This document shows, one piece after another, positions 53,900 through 64,000 of a DNA stretch of 64,000 nt (the stretch's first letter is position 1; each line of letters starts with the position of its first letter). A program made the position numbers and the translations under genes. The stretch lies in contig VDMD01000001.1 of NCBI GenBank assembly GCA_007026445.1, forward strand, positions 1,860,001-1,924,000, written 5' to 3'. This DNA comes from Schizophyllum amplum. Its lineage: Eukaryota > Basidiomycota > Agaricomycetes > Agaricales > Schizophyllaceae. The notes under the pieces are model-generated. The model saw only the letters and a list, made by a program, of their open reading frames with translations, did not search any database and was not told the origin of the DNA.

Positions 53900-56800
53900 T
53901 CACAACGCAGCAATAACCGTCTTCAGCCACTCATTGCCATCGATCTTTTCCCTATTCGCCTCCACTATCCTTTTCAGCTCCTCCAGCTGCGCTTCGGGCG
54001 AATCGTCCGCGTCCGCCATCTCGACATCTTCATCGTCCGGCTCTCCAGCCCACGACTTGAGAAGGTCCTCGACGATCTGCAGGCCCTCTTCCGTCACCTC
54101 CGTCGAGATATTCGAAGGCGGCCGCTGCTTCTTGTCCTCTGCAAAACTCCATTAACACGCACTTCGTGCATCGCGGCTGACTTGAAAACTACGCACCGCT
54201 CCCAAAATCCTCCAGCTCGTCTGCCTTGCGCTTTGCGAGCCGCACGACATTTTCCGGGAAGTTCGCCAGACGCGCGACGTGAATGCCGAAGCTCTGGTCC
54301 GAGACGCCAGGCTCGACCTTGTAGAGGAGCGTAATGTCGCTGGCATCGAGAGCCGCGTGCGCGTCTCCGCTGACATGAGCGACAACGTGCAGGTTCGTGA
54401 CGTGGGGCAGTTGCTGATCGAGCGCAGTGAGCTCGTGGAAGTGCGTGGCGAAGAGGCAGAACGCGTGAATGTGCGAGGCGATGTGTCTGGGTGTGGTACG
54501 TCAGCCAAGGTACGATGGTGGAAGGTAGGCTGTCAACGTACTCAGAGATCGCCCACGCGAGACCGAAACCGTCGTACGTCGACGTTCCACGGCCGAGCTC
54601 GTCAATGATGATGAGCGAGTCCTTCGTCGCAGACTGCGTATGAATGTAAGTAGGACGCGGGCTTTGCCGGATGATTAACGTACCCTCAAGATCGTCGCGG
54701 TTTCCAGCATCTCTGCCATGAACGTCGATACACCCTTCAACTGACTGTCACCAGCGCCCACACGGCACAATACAGAGTCAAAAATGGGTAGCGTCGCCTC
54801 GTCACACGGAACGAAGCAGCCCGTCTGAGCCATGAGCGCGATGACGCCGGCTTGTCGAATGTACGTCGACTTGCCGCCCATGTTGGGACCAGCTAAGCGG
54901 CGGTCAGTGAGGGGGAGGGAAGGTTGAAGCTGTTCGTACGCACTAATGATCTGGAACTCGCTCTTGTCTTTGATCATCTCGACGTCGTTAGGAATGAAGT
55001 TCACTTCATCCTGGACCTCAAGGCAGGGGTGGCGAGCTTCCTTGAGAATTAAGCTCCCGTTGCCGCGCTCGACGACCTTGGGTTTGACGTATGTAATAGG
55101 TGCGTTGACCGAGACATGTGCAAAGCTACGCTGACCCGTTAGAAAGAACTGCAAGCCTAAGGTCAAGACCCACCTGATGATGACGTCCAAGTGGGCGATG
55201 ATACTATCCAGAGACTCCATGACTGGCGTGTAGGTCGCTGTATAGAGTCAACTCCGTTAGTTCGTGGCATCACTGCCAAATTTTCCACGCGCACCAGCTA
55301 TAGCAACGATCTCTTTCACTAGGCCACTCTGCTTTCTCGAGTACGCCTGCGTCAACTCCTTGTGGTCTGCGGCGATCGTCTTTAACTTCTTCGTCACGAA
55401 GTATACACCGCTCTTGTTCGTTGCGAGTTCAATATACTTGTCCTTCTTGTTTGCGATACCTTTCGCGTCCTATGCAGGTTGAGCCATGTACACACCACAG
55501 TGGCGCGATAGCAACGTACATTTTTCGTCAAGCGGAAGCAGTAACCGTACGTCGCGTTGTTCTCCAAGTGCAGCTTCTTGTCCAGTTCGATGTTCAGGTC
55601 TTCGCCAACCTTACGATGCTCTTGGTCAAGCTTGTCGACTGCCTGTCCGACGCATCAGCAGGAGCGTCTCATGATCCGCGACTGTCTCACGCCTTGGAGT
55701 TTGCCGTGCAGCTCCTGCAGCTGCTCGTCGTAGTCGGGCTTCACAACGTAATTGTGATGGTCGAGCTGGTCCAGATCTAGTGTTTGCTCAACCATCTCAG
55801 AGTATTTGGAAAGGCTGGCCTCCTTCTCCTGTATAGGGCAGTATGAGCGACATACATGTTAGGACTAGCAGGAGTTCGAACCCGAAGCTCCTTGAGGTAC
55901 GTCTCCTCAATCAAGGCAGTGTGTTCTGGCGTCTCAGTCTGCACGCCCTCCAACGCCTCGATCATACCCGGAAGCTGGAGACGGCGTCAATATCAGCAGA
56001 ACGCAGTACATAGACGGACGAACCTTGAATACGACCTGATAAACGCGCACGACGTTCTCCAGGGAAGCTAGGCCCTTCTGGAATCGTCTACCAAGCCGAT
56101 GCATGTCGGGCATCATTTTCAGATATTCATCCTGGCCAGAAAATCAGACGTGCACTCGGTATCGAACACATTGAGCAGAAACGAACCTGCAATGTCTGCC
56201 TCGCGTTCGCGTCATCGAAGAATATCTGTACGAGCTCCTGTCGTTTCTCTTCGGACGTTGAGCGCTCACAGCCACTGACGAACATCTCAGCTTACGGATC
56301 TCATGCAGATTGACTAGCGGCTGCTTCAGCCACGTGCCAAGCATTCTCGTTCCCTGAGCCGTTTTGCACTTGTTTAGCAAACCAAGCAAAGTGGTGTTCT
56401 TATTTGATGGACCCTAAGCAATGACAATAAGCTTAGGAGTGTACTATGAGCAATGATTACGCACAGCATTGCCTGCCATGTCGACAAGGTTGAGGGCTCG
56501 CAATGCACTGGCATCGAGCTTCATGTACTGCTCGAGGTCGTGTGTGCATATTGACCACGCGTTGTGATTTGCAGGGTCTGCGAGGAGGCTCAGATATCCA
56601 AGCAACGCGTTGAGAGCACATTTTGCATTCGGGAGGCTTAGTTGTGCTAATTGAGTATGAGTTACGAATTATTCAAACTACATCTGGACTCATACTCACG
56701 AATTGTTGCCGTAGCATCGGCGGACGAGGAGCCTGGTGTCGCGACGAGCAAACGAGGGACATCGTCCGCGACGTTCTTATCTCGGAATTCACCTAGTAAG

Positions 56801-57686
56801 GCGCGTAAGTAGGCGTAGATATCACATAGGCACTTGCTACTCACTGGGCTTGCGCTCGGTCATCACAACACCACACCTGTCCAGGACCGATTTGAGTTTA
56901 TTCAAGTCGAGATCGCGCTCAGACGTCTTTCCGGTACCCAGAGGAATGACAGCTTCCTTCACGCCGAGTTGAATTATAAGAGACTCGGTGTTCGAGTACA
57001 ATTCATTGTCCACGAAGTCGGCGACGCCGAGCTCGCGCATGCTTGTATCCGCGTAAGCTATACCAACTGTCTTCAACTTGGCTTTCCCGCCGGCCGCGGG
57101 AGTGCTCGCCAGGGTGATAGCCATAACGATTGGCGCAGTCGTCAGATCAGAATTAGAGAAGATAATGTCCTCAACCTGCTGCAGGTTACCGGGTGAAGCC
57201 TGTGATCTCGCATGAGCACGCTTGATGTGTTCTCCAAATGATCGCTCACCTCCTTGTCGAGTTGGAACTTCGCAGCGCGCTTCCCCTGACCGCTCTCCGG
57301 AACATATATCTCCACCTTAAGCTGCTTTACGGTGAGGGCATCCCGCAGCAGGCTTTGCGCGACAGACGTCTTGAGGTGTACTGTCGGCAGCCCCGTAGCG
57401 CGACCGCCGTGACCGAGGTATTTGATGACCGAGTTCGTGTGGAAGACATAGTTGGCGACAAACAAAGCATCTGGCCCATAGCAGGAATAGAATTCGTCGG
57501 GGCCCTGGCGGTGGAAAAGACGCAGCGTGCCCGACTCGGGCGACTTCTTTGGAAGACCGGAGAAGAAAGAGACGAAGCCTGGGTCGGTGGTAGATTCTAG
57601 AGGTGCTGTATCAGTATGGAGCTCAAAAGCTGCGGGCCTGCGAGCGCACCTGCGGCGTCCTGGTCGTCCTTTCCCCTGCCGTACAT
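53900..57686 (-). CDS. MSH2: DNA mismatch repair protein MSH2
   Basis: The 971-residue protein (yeast 964) has 18 exons: 57686-57650, 57605-57250, 57199-56845, 56792-56700, 56646-56465, 56413-56296, 56248-56187, 56131-56024, 55974-55882, 55828-55691, 55642-55520, 55469-55295, 55237-55174, 55125-54944, 54892-54684, 54633-54542, 54486-54197, 54138-53900. The N-terminal domain has [30 protein letters not shown] and AKFQLDKE. Core and lever contain [20 protein letters not shown] and [11 protein letters not shown]. The ATPase has Walker [10 protein letters not shown] (about 697-705), [13 protein letters not shown], Walker [21 protein letters not shown] and DQSFGIHVA. It pairs with MSH6 or MSH3 to recognise mismatches in the nucleus. 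The start exon encodes [12 protein letters not shown]. Confidence 0.95.
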
Positions 57687-59030
57687 GATTGTCGCGTAAT
57701 GAGAGGCACGACGCGTCGCGTCACACGGATGTAACGCGTCTGCTTGTCCTCGGCAATAGGGAGTTTGAGCCGGGCCGAAATTCCGTATATAAATTTCCTT
57801 TTTGAGTCAAGGAAAATTCCGGTCATGGCCTTGTCCACTGCACTGCGCGCGCATCACGCACGCCGCTGCAGTGTGGCTAGTATGTACACTACAAATAACG
57901 CTTTGTGATGCTCTGATAGAACTTGCATGGCCGTTGGGGCATCGAGGAGTGCATGTCGAATGCATAGGCCCAGCAAGCGGCCCTCTTACATTTCCATGCT
58001 GTGGTCGGTGCATTTTGCGTCCCAGGGGTCGCTTCAGCTGTGCGAAGCAATGGTACTGACATTGCTACTCTGTCCCAGGTCATAGGGAGGCAGCATACTG
58101 CTCGCAGCCGGGCAAAACGCTCGACGAAGTTTGAAACGGGAATTTCCGGTCACATATCCGAATTTTGAATCACGGATTCTGCACTTCACCGCTGTCAGCT
58201 TCAAGTCAAAGTTGGCAGAAGCATTTCCGTAGCGTGTATCTCCAGTGCTACAAAGTATCTTGGTGAGGCGTCCTGAGATGGGACCGCAAACCAGAAATTT
58301 CTTCTTCAGCGTCACGAATTTCCGTTTCCAGAAACGGCAATTTTGATGGCTCAAACTGCCTAATTGCCGCCCTCTTTTGTTTCTGGCGACCATGCCGATC
58401 TGGTGCACAAAACCACTCTATATCGCTAACATCGCTGAAATGAAATTATGCATCTATGTTATACGAGTGAGTCGATACTCACAGCCCTCCATATAGCTCC
58501 TTCTCGCCCGAGTCAAAGGCTACAGGGCGTAAGTACGGCTCAGACGTGCCCATTGTCAGCTCATTGCAGGCTTAACATCGCCCTGTGTAAACTGGGATGC
58601 GTCTTTGTCTGGAACAAGTCAAATGCATGACGCACATTGCCTCTTCCTCTGTAGCTGCACGCCATACGACGTCGCATTCAGCAATCATTGGCCACAAGTT
58701 GCACGAGACTCGGCGGAATCTCAGATACGACCTGCTAGCATGATCAGATTCACATGGAGGATGTCCTTCCGACTGACCTGTGTAGTTGAGGCGAGTATCC
58801 AGCTGCTTTAGACGGTCTCAGGGATCCTCACCAGCCTCGCGCACCAGAATATTCGGCGGGGAAGACCGCACAGTCCGCACAGCACGAAGCCTCGCCTCGA
58901 TTGTATCGAGGAGCACCGAGCACCCCAGAGGATTTCGATGAGAGCGGACCTAGATGTTGATTCCTCGATAGTCAGTGCGCTATTGTTCGCCCTTTTGGGC
59001 CCTTTATCAGCGGGAAAGGGAAGCGGCCTT

Positions 59031-59063
59031 GTGAGTCACAACTCCGTTATGATTGTGACTCAC
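59031..59063. promoter_or_regulatory. palindrome with two TGASTCA (Gcn4/AP-1 type) sites
   Basis: GTGAGTCACAA (59031-59041) is inverted as TTGTGACTCAC (59053-59063) with an 11-bp loop. Each arm contains an exact bZIP consensus (TGAGTCA, TGACTCA). It lies 640 bp upstream of the next candidate gene. Confidence 0.35.
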
Positions 59064-59618
59064 GCAGCGTGGTATTGCCGCCCCACGTTTTCTCAATTTT
59101 GCGTCGGTTCCGCGGCGAAGGATGAATGTTGAGCATGGCGCACTGAGTCGAAAGGGACGCAAAGCGCCTAACAATCATCGACGTCGCTGCCGCCGGTGGT
59201 CGGGCCCGAGCTTCTCAGTCGCGACAATGTGAGTGATGACATCCGCTGCGTTAGACTTGGTCCTAAAGTCACTGTAGTGTTCTTAAGTTCAGGTCCTAGC
59301 GCGAGAGCCTCAATTTGCATGCCTGTTTTCAAGATCAGCGTTCGACGGGCCACGGACAAGGGGGCCGGTCCTCCGCACGATGTCTTCCCAACGAGTCATC
59401 TTTTTTGGCTGCATACAGCCCAATGCGCCAAGCGTCATACCCGTGGGCTACCCGGCCGCAAAGTGGCCGCTTGCGGCGCGTGGAAGGCTCCCTTTGCCGT
59501 CCACGAGGCCGAGCAGGCCCCCGCCGGCTTTCTGGATGGAAGGCTGACTGCGAGGTTAGATCGTGAACAATGGCATGATTCATGAGGATGCGGGACCGCC
59601 TTCCGGTACATGCTGCGG

Positions 59619-59625
59619 TATAAAT
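59619..59625 (+). promoter_or_regulatory. TATA box (TATAAAT)
   Basis: 81 bp before the ATG at 59700, followed by a pyrimidine-rich leader. Confidence 0.45.
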
Positions 59626-59699
59626 TCGTACGCGGTCACCCTCCTACCACCATTGACCTCCCTGCTATCGCTCGTTTTGTTTGGCCTGTTGCTTCCATC

Positions 59700-60053
59700 A
59701 TGTCCCACCGTTCTTCGCCCACACCCTTCGGGCCTTCTCGTACTAGAGCCGTATCTCCAGACCTCACCGACGAGGACATGCACGAGGCATACCCCTTCGA
59801 CTACTTTCTCGCACCTCGTCGCCCCCACGCCTGTTGCATGCGCTGCACCAATGAACTGCAGCCCTTCGATTTCGACGATGGCGACTCGAGTCGTGAGGTT
59901 AGCCTAACCTCGCGTGCGCAACTTCCTAGAGGCCGCTATCGCTCACCTCATCGGCAGACCTATATCAACCTCCCCAGCCCGTCTGCCAACTACCGCATTA
60001 TTCTTGATATTGTGGTTCGTCGCCCGCTCATTGTTCTTTGGTCTGTACGTTGA
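59700..60053 (+). CDS. small hypothetical protein (117 residues)
   Basis: Not recognised. The ATG (TCATCATGTCC context) follows a TATA box and CT-rich leader. The product starts MSHRSSPTPFGPSRTRAVSP, then has an acidic stretch (DLTDEDMHEAYPFDYFL), a CCMRC cysteine cluster, and ends hydrophobic (IILDIVVRRPLIVLW). A GTACGT donor at the very end could splice to 60109, where a further open frame runs to 60441 with hydrophobic segments, but that frame looks like 3' leader composition. It may be a short membrane-associated protein. Confidence 0.4.
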   Translation: MSHRSSPTPFGPSRTRAVSPDLTDEDMHEAYPFDYFLAPRRPHACCMRCTNELQPFDFDDGDSSREVSLTSRAQLPRGRYRSPHRQTYINLPSPSANYRIILDIVVRRPLIVLWSVR

Positions 60054-61278
60054 TTGTTCCCTCAGGGAGGCGTTAAGCGAGCACCCGGAACCCTTGAGGG
60101 GTGTGTAGCCCTGGATCAGAAGCATCATGAGACCTCCTGCCCGCGGCCACGACGCGTCAAAACCATTTCGTCTCGAATTGCGGTGCGCATTGTTGCCCAA
60201 TTATGTCAAGTCATCGCTCACTTTCACGCACAGGGTCTCGCACACGTCTTCGCCAGGAGGCTGCGCCCCAAACGTCCCGCAGCTCATTGAGTCGTACCCC
60301 CTTCACCGCACCCATTTTCTTCTCGTGTTCATTGCTCTCCCGCTCTCCTCCTTGTCTGTCCTTCTTGTTATGGATTTCTTGGTTATCGCTCGCTCTCCTA
60401 CATATCAGTGTATCCTCCCGTGCCTCCGTTATGTATCATAACATCACGCTGACGTCCTCGCCACTGGTCTGGCAATGTCTATCATGTCTGTACCACCAGC
60501 TGTATATCTTCATATCACCCGTACATCATCTTGCTTTCTCCTGGTATTACTCTACACCGTTGCTACACCGGACTGATACACGTTCTCTACTGATGTCGTA
60601 CAAATGTTGTACAGATGCATCTCCGTCCATCTCGTCATGCTGGCTGCCCGCGTCAAGTTACCGTCACCGTTGGATTAAGGAGCTCACCGTTATGAGATGA
60701 AAAGGCGCCAGCTCCTCTGACCGACCTGATGCAGCCGCGAGGCGGACGATGGCTATCCCTAAGTTCGACGCGCGGCAACAATGGCGCTCATTGGCGTCGT
60801 CAGTTCGCGCGACGCGACATACTACTGTCCATCTTTGGTCCGCGGATGGACAGGCAGAGTAGGCACGAGGTGCAACCTACCGTTGGCCGCGTGCGAGTGC
60901 AGGTAGACATCCGTGATGGTCGCCACTCACTACGGGCGAAGGTGGATGAAGATATGAAAACGGAAACTGGATGAAGAACATCTGCGAGTGTACGTGAGTC
61001 GGTGGCATGAGGGCGAATGTACTCATCAGATTGTACTGACTATGAGTGGGGTACTCCGAGAGCCTGGTGCGGTAGCCCGTCGGGAGAAGATGTAGTACGT
61101 CAATGAATAGGCTGTGTGCACCTCGCCAGATAGATGAGCGCTTGACCCCGCTCAATGGCAGACGAGTACTGCACAGGAAAAATGATCCCAGCAGTCAACC
61201 CGTTCGCCTTGCTGGCTGGTGATATGGCTTCTGCACATCTCTCTGCCATGTTTGGCCGGGGATGCTATGCCACAGAAC
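60054..61278. other. intergenic, no supported gene
   Basis: A 165-codon ORF at 60203-60700 is CT-rich and Ser/Leu-biased, as expected of untranslated pyrimidine-rich DNA. Confidence 0.45.
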
Positions 61279-61680
61279 TCAAGGATTAACCAATGATGAT
61301 CTGGTAGTTGGATTGGCCTGTGGGGAGTGCGTTAGTCGCAGCGATGTGGAGGGCTGACGTACGTTTGGATTCCCGCCGCTTCGCGTGACGATAAGCGACG
61401 AGGCAGTCATTGGAAGTGCGACCCTTACATCGTCTTCGCGTCTGCGGGAGTCTGCGTACCGACCATCTGGGTCTCGCGCTCGATATGGCCGAGCACGCAG
61501 CGGATGTCGCTGGCGCAGACTTGACTTGCAGAGAGTAGATGTTTCCCTTGTTGCCAGAGGGCTGGCAAGATTGGGCCACGTAGCGCTCGCGCGGAACGGT
61601 TTGCTCGAAGCCACTGCTGTTGTCCAGGATGATATGGATGGCCGAACCATCCCAAGTGAGCGTCATGATATACCTGCAGT
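61279..61680 (-). CDS. possible gene fragment, exon structure unresolved
   Basis: One minus-strand segment (61680-61490) after a good acceptor (TTACTGCAG) reads IMTLTWDGSAIHIILDNSS and YVAQSCQPSGNKGNIYSLQ, which looks like real protein. A second segment, EDDVRVALPMTASSLIVTRS then a 46-nt GTACGT intron and ANPTTRSSLVNP, is in another frame. I could not join them convincingly. It may be a multi-exon gene whose upstream exons I did not find, or a decaying one. Confidence 0.25.
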
Positions 61681-61699
61681 AAGTCAAAAACTTACCCGC

Positions 61700-62470
61700 T
61701 CACCCTAAGATGTGATACGGAATTGGCCTGTGTGTGAAAGAATGAAGATGGTGGCCAGACGGTGGCGAAGAGCCGCGGAGTGAACAGACCAGGCCGCCCA
61801 GAGGCCGCCCCAGGCGGTAGCGTGACACGCGACACGTGGTTGCCAAGCAAGCCCGGAAAATGCCGAGCTATGTATGTTCAACGATCGACGAGTCACGACC
61901 TTGCTCTTGACGCCCGCCCCAGTAGATTTGCTTCTGGCCCACCAGGTCGAATTACCGATACAGTATCATCTTCAGTGTCTGTGAGTTGCTATACTGAGGC
62001 ATCCACAGGGATGTAGTAACCGTACAGCAAGAAGCACCGCTTTGGCACGGCCGATCCTTGCGAGCTCGGAATGAAGTAGCCGCTCGATATTCCTTGCTGG
62101 TGGTACCGGCAAGCGAATATGTACTTCCTCTGCGTCAAAAATATACTTTCCAGGAAGTTGGCCCTGGGCGTGCCCAGGGACAGAAAGTGCTCGATGGTCC
62201 AACTCCGGCCTTACTGGGAGCGGTGCGGTCACTGTAGGCAACGCTTACTTCGCATGTAAGGCACTATTAAGCCGCAGAGGATACTCTGAAGTTCCGCCTG
62301 CGCTAGAAGGTGAGGATGGCAGGACGAGAGATGCGGAAGAGTCGAGTAGAGGCGTCGCTCACGAGGTGACGTCAGCTGCATCACCATGCTCCGGCATCCA
62401 TAAGTAAAAGCTCATCGCGGCATACCTTGAGTGCTAAGCATTGCCTCCGACGCCCACGATAACATCTGCT
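61700..62470. other. intergenic, no supported gene
   Basis: Minus-strand ORFs at 61705-61896 and 61972-62241 are open but have no domain or clear splice partners. They may belong to the unresolved gene to the left. Confidence 0.35.
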
Positions 62471-62820
62471 ATGGGAGGTGCGCAGCCAGCAAGAGAGCCC
62501 TTGTGTCTTTGCTGACCTAAATATTCTCAGCTATTGTCTCCTGCCTCGGCTTCACCCTCTCCGCCATCTTTGCAGGAATAACGGGATTCATCACTGCATG
62601 TGCCGGGGTGCGTGAATCGCGTTAGTCACGCCTGCAACTCTCATCCTGTCTTCAGCTGGCCATGTCCATCGCCATGTTCTTCCAAGACCTATTCTGCGGC
62701 TGTCGTCCAGGCGCGCACATCCAAGAACGAAATGAGAAGCGCAGACATGTTCGCGTCGTCTCTCAACCATCCCACCCACTCGCGCCTTCCCCGATGGAGG
62801 TGCAGTCTCCGAAGTTGTAA
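62471..62820 (+). CDS. small lipid-anchored-type membrane protein (MGAIVSC family)
   Basis: The 82-residue protein comes from exons 62471-62477 (7 nt: ATG GGA G), 62531-62607 and 62656-62820. The joined start MGAIVSC has Gly2 and Ser6 as in N-myristoylation sites (MGxxxS) and Cys7 as a likely palmitoylation site. A hydrophobic hairpin-like region follows (LGFTLSAIFAGITGFITACA, LAMSIAMFFQDLFCGC). The tail is basic and polar and ends EVQSPKL. Small proteins starting MGAIVSC/MGxxxS with one hydrophobic stretch are, to my knowledge, common in mushroom genomes and mostly uncharacterised. Both introns have GTGCG donors. The tiny first exon makes it invisible to simple ORF finding. Confidence 0.7.
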
Positions 62821-63025
62821 CTTATTCTTGATAGCGATACCCTCATATTGTAGCATCATCTTTCCTGCAAGTTTGCGCATTGTACCATAGCTGCACGACA
62901 TAATACAGCGCTTCGATCAGCGCACCGTTCCCGCCATATATACCAAGGCCTGCCAAAACGAGACTGAAGGCATTCTGATCAGTGATTGTTTGGTCCCTGT
63001 TGTCTACCGAATCTGCCGTCGAGGC
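62821..63025. other. intergenic between convergent genes
   Basis: 205 bp; no feature seen. Confidence 0.5.
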
Positions 63026-64000
63026 TCAAAAGTATACACCAGTCCATCCAGCAGACTGGACGTACATCCGATCCCGTTTATCTCTGCTCCCCACGAAGTG
63101 CGTCCACCGTGCGTCGGACGGCATGTCGCCCTCGCCCGCGCCCTCTTCCATCTGCGGATTTTCAATTCGCTGCAGCCGACTCGCGGAATACGACTTCGAG
63201 TCAAGCTGCACCACACCCTCGAACTCCGCGTCGCGGTAGGTCAAGCGCACGTCTCCGCTGCGCGACGACATGTGCGTAGCACGGATCGGCCGTTGCTCGA
63301 ACGCGCGGCTCGTTACCCACGACACATCCGTACGACCCGCGCCTGTCGTGGTACTCAAGAACGCCGGCGTGACTCCGCGCGCAACGGGGTGCGCGTCGAT
63401 GTGCAAGACACCGTCCCCACGCTGCGTGCTCAGATCGGTTTTGTCGACGACTGCGACATCCCCGACAATCCATCCACGGTAGACCTCGAGCGACATCGCG
63501 TCGGCCTGCAGGGCTACGTTCGACCGGATGATGTTGCGCGAGTCCATGCCAAAGAGCGTTACGAAGAGCGAGTCGAGCCGCACTTCCGCGCCGCGCGCGA
63601 ACTGCACATGCGCGGTACTGTGGGACGCGGCGTGCAGCTTCCTGAGAGTAGGCGGGATGCGTATAGTGACGTCGAAGCGCGCGCAATCATCGTCAGTGGC
63701 GAGGGTAGGTGTGTTGATGAGGACGCGGTCGTCATTCACGTCGAGCTTTGGCACGCGCACGGACACGAAGTCGAGCAGCTCGGCATTGTCGGTACGCAGG
63801 CTCAGTTCATACACGATCTCGGTGGCATCCGCGGCACCCTTGTCAAGAGTGATCGTCCCAACTGCGTCGCCGCGCACGTCGAAGGCGTGATCCGCGTTCA
63901 CGCCCATTGGCACAGCGAACTTGACGACCTCTGATGAGTTATAGAAGTACGGCGCAGCGAGGCAGCCCAACGCCGTCCCGAATGCCGGCATATCCTCCAG
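63026..64000 (-). CDS. hypothetical beta-rich protein, 5' end beyond right edge (partial)
   Basis: Not recognised by function. The frame is open from the window edge to a stop at 63026. A Met occurs three codons in (63991), but the reading continues upstream, so the true start is probably outside. About 320 residues are alternating hydrophobic and polar with many Asp/Val/Thr (VGTITLDKG, FDVTIRIPPTLRKLHAASH, NVALQADAMSLEVYRGWIVG, SGDVRLTYRDAEFEGVVQLDSKS), suggesting a beta-helix or repeated beta-sandwich. The end is YVQSAGWTGVYF. Similar uncharacterised proteins, usually with an N-terminal membrane segment, are familiar from Agaricomycetes. Confidence 0.65.
   Translation of the reverse strand: MEDMPAFGTALGCLAAPYFYNSSEVVKFAVPMGVNADHAFDVRGDAVGTITLDKGAADATEIVYELSLRTDNAELLDFVSVRVPKLDVNDDRVLINTPTLATDDDCARFDVTIRIPPTLRKLHAASHSTAHVQFARGAEVRLDSLFVTLFGMDSRNIIRSNVALQADAMSLEVYRGWIVGDVAVVDKTDLSTQRGDGVLHIDAHPVARGVTPAFLSTTTGAGRTDVSWVTSRAFEQRPIRATHMSSRSGDVRLTYRDAEFEGVVQLDSKSYSASRLQRIENPQMEEGAGEGDMPSDARWTHFVGSRDKRDRMYVQSAGWTGVYF

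Larger units (their letters stand above)
57687..59699. other. 2-kb gap, no supported gene
   Basis: A minus-strand ORF (58408-58034) and a neighbouring stretch (57838-57770) share degenerate motifs on the minus strand (GGAAATTC, TGAxTCAAAA, CAAACT), suggesting an old repeat rather than a gene. A palindrome lies at 59031-59063. Confidence 0.4.

Noticed and set aside
58034..58408. Minus-strand 124-codon ORF
   Set aside because: Its text repeats motifs found in a neighbouring non-ORF stretch; better read as old repeat DNA.
60203..60700. 165-codon ORF rich in Ser/Leu
   Set aside because: CT-rich DNA without domain, start context or splice support; probably 3' flank.

Overview
The window reads as a stretch of basidiomycete nuclear DNA, most likely from an Agaricomycete. 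Almost every gene is cut by introns of 44-66 nt, often with GTGCGT or GTGAGT donors and a CTGAC/CTAAT branch site. The gene families fit too: a BTB-like family common in mushrooms, R3H-associated proteins, F-box/LRR proteins, a small MGAIVSC membrane protein and a division-1 chitin synthase. I built the exon joins by hand from splice signals and reading-frame continuity, without alignment tools. For each complete multi-exon model the exon lengths sum to a multiple of three, and most join recognisable domains.

Left part (1-27.5 kb): an unrecognised partial gene; a zf-4CXXC_R1 (CDCA7/R1-like) protein; a methyltransferase relic; the Shu-complex SWIM protein SWS1/ZSWIM7, head to head with the tRNA methyltransferase TRM11; an Smr-domain protein; a WBP4-like U1-type zinc-finger protein; an FLVCR-like transporter; a small secreted 8-cysteine peptide precursor; an 803-residue helical protein of unknown family; the chitin synthase; and two short orphan genes.

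Middle part (27.9-39.3 kb) is a mobile-element landing zone. A decayed F-box gene is broken by two abutting TA-flanked inverted-repeat elements and ends at a third. It is followed by a 7.1-kb element with two 998-bp direct repeats that behave like LTRs. Its inside holds one 1308-codon ORF on the minus strand and no recognisable reverse transcriptase, integrase, protease or zinc knuckle. A small hAT-like element with an 8-bp target duplication follows. This LTR-flanked giant ORF is the best candidate here for something undescribed.

Right part (39.7-64 kb): an F-box/LRR protein diverging from an R3H protein; an aldehyde dehydrogenase with all three classic active-site residues at textbook positions; a BTB-like protein; then three minus-strand genes in a row for the cohesin kleisin RAD21, a mitochondrial PPR protein and the mismatch-repair ATPase MSH2. 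The sparse right end holds a small probable N-myristoylated membrane protein and a partial unrecognised gene. Chromosome maintenance is well represented (SWS1, RAD21, MSH2, zf-4CXXC_R1), but the genes are scattered and show no operon-like organisation.
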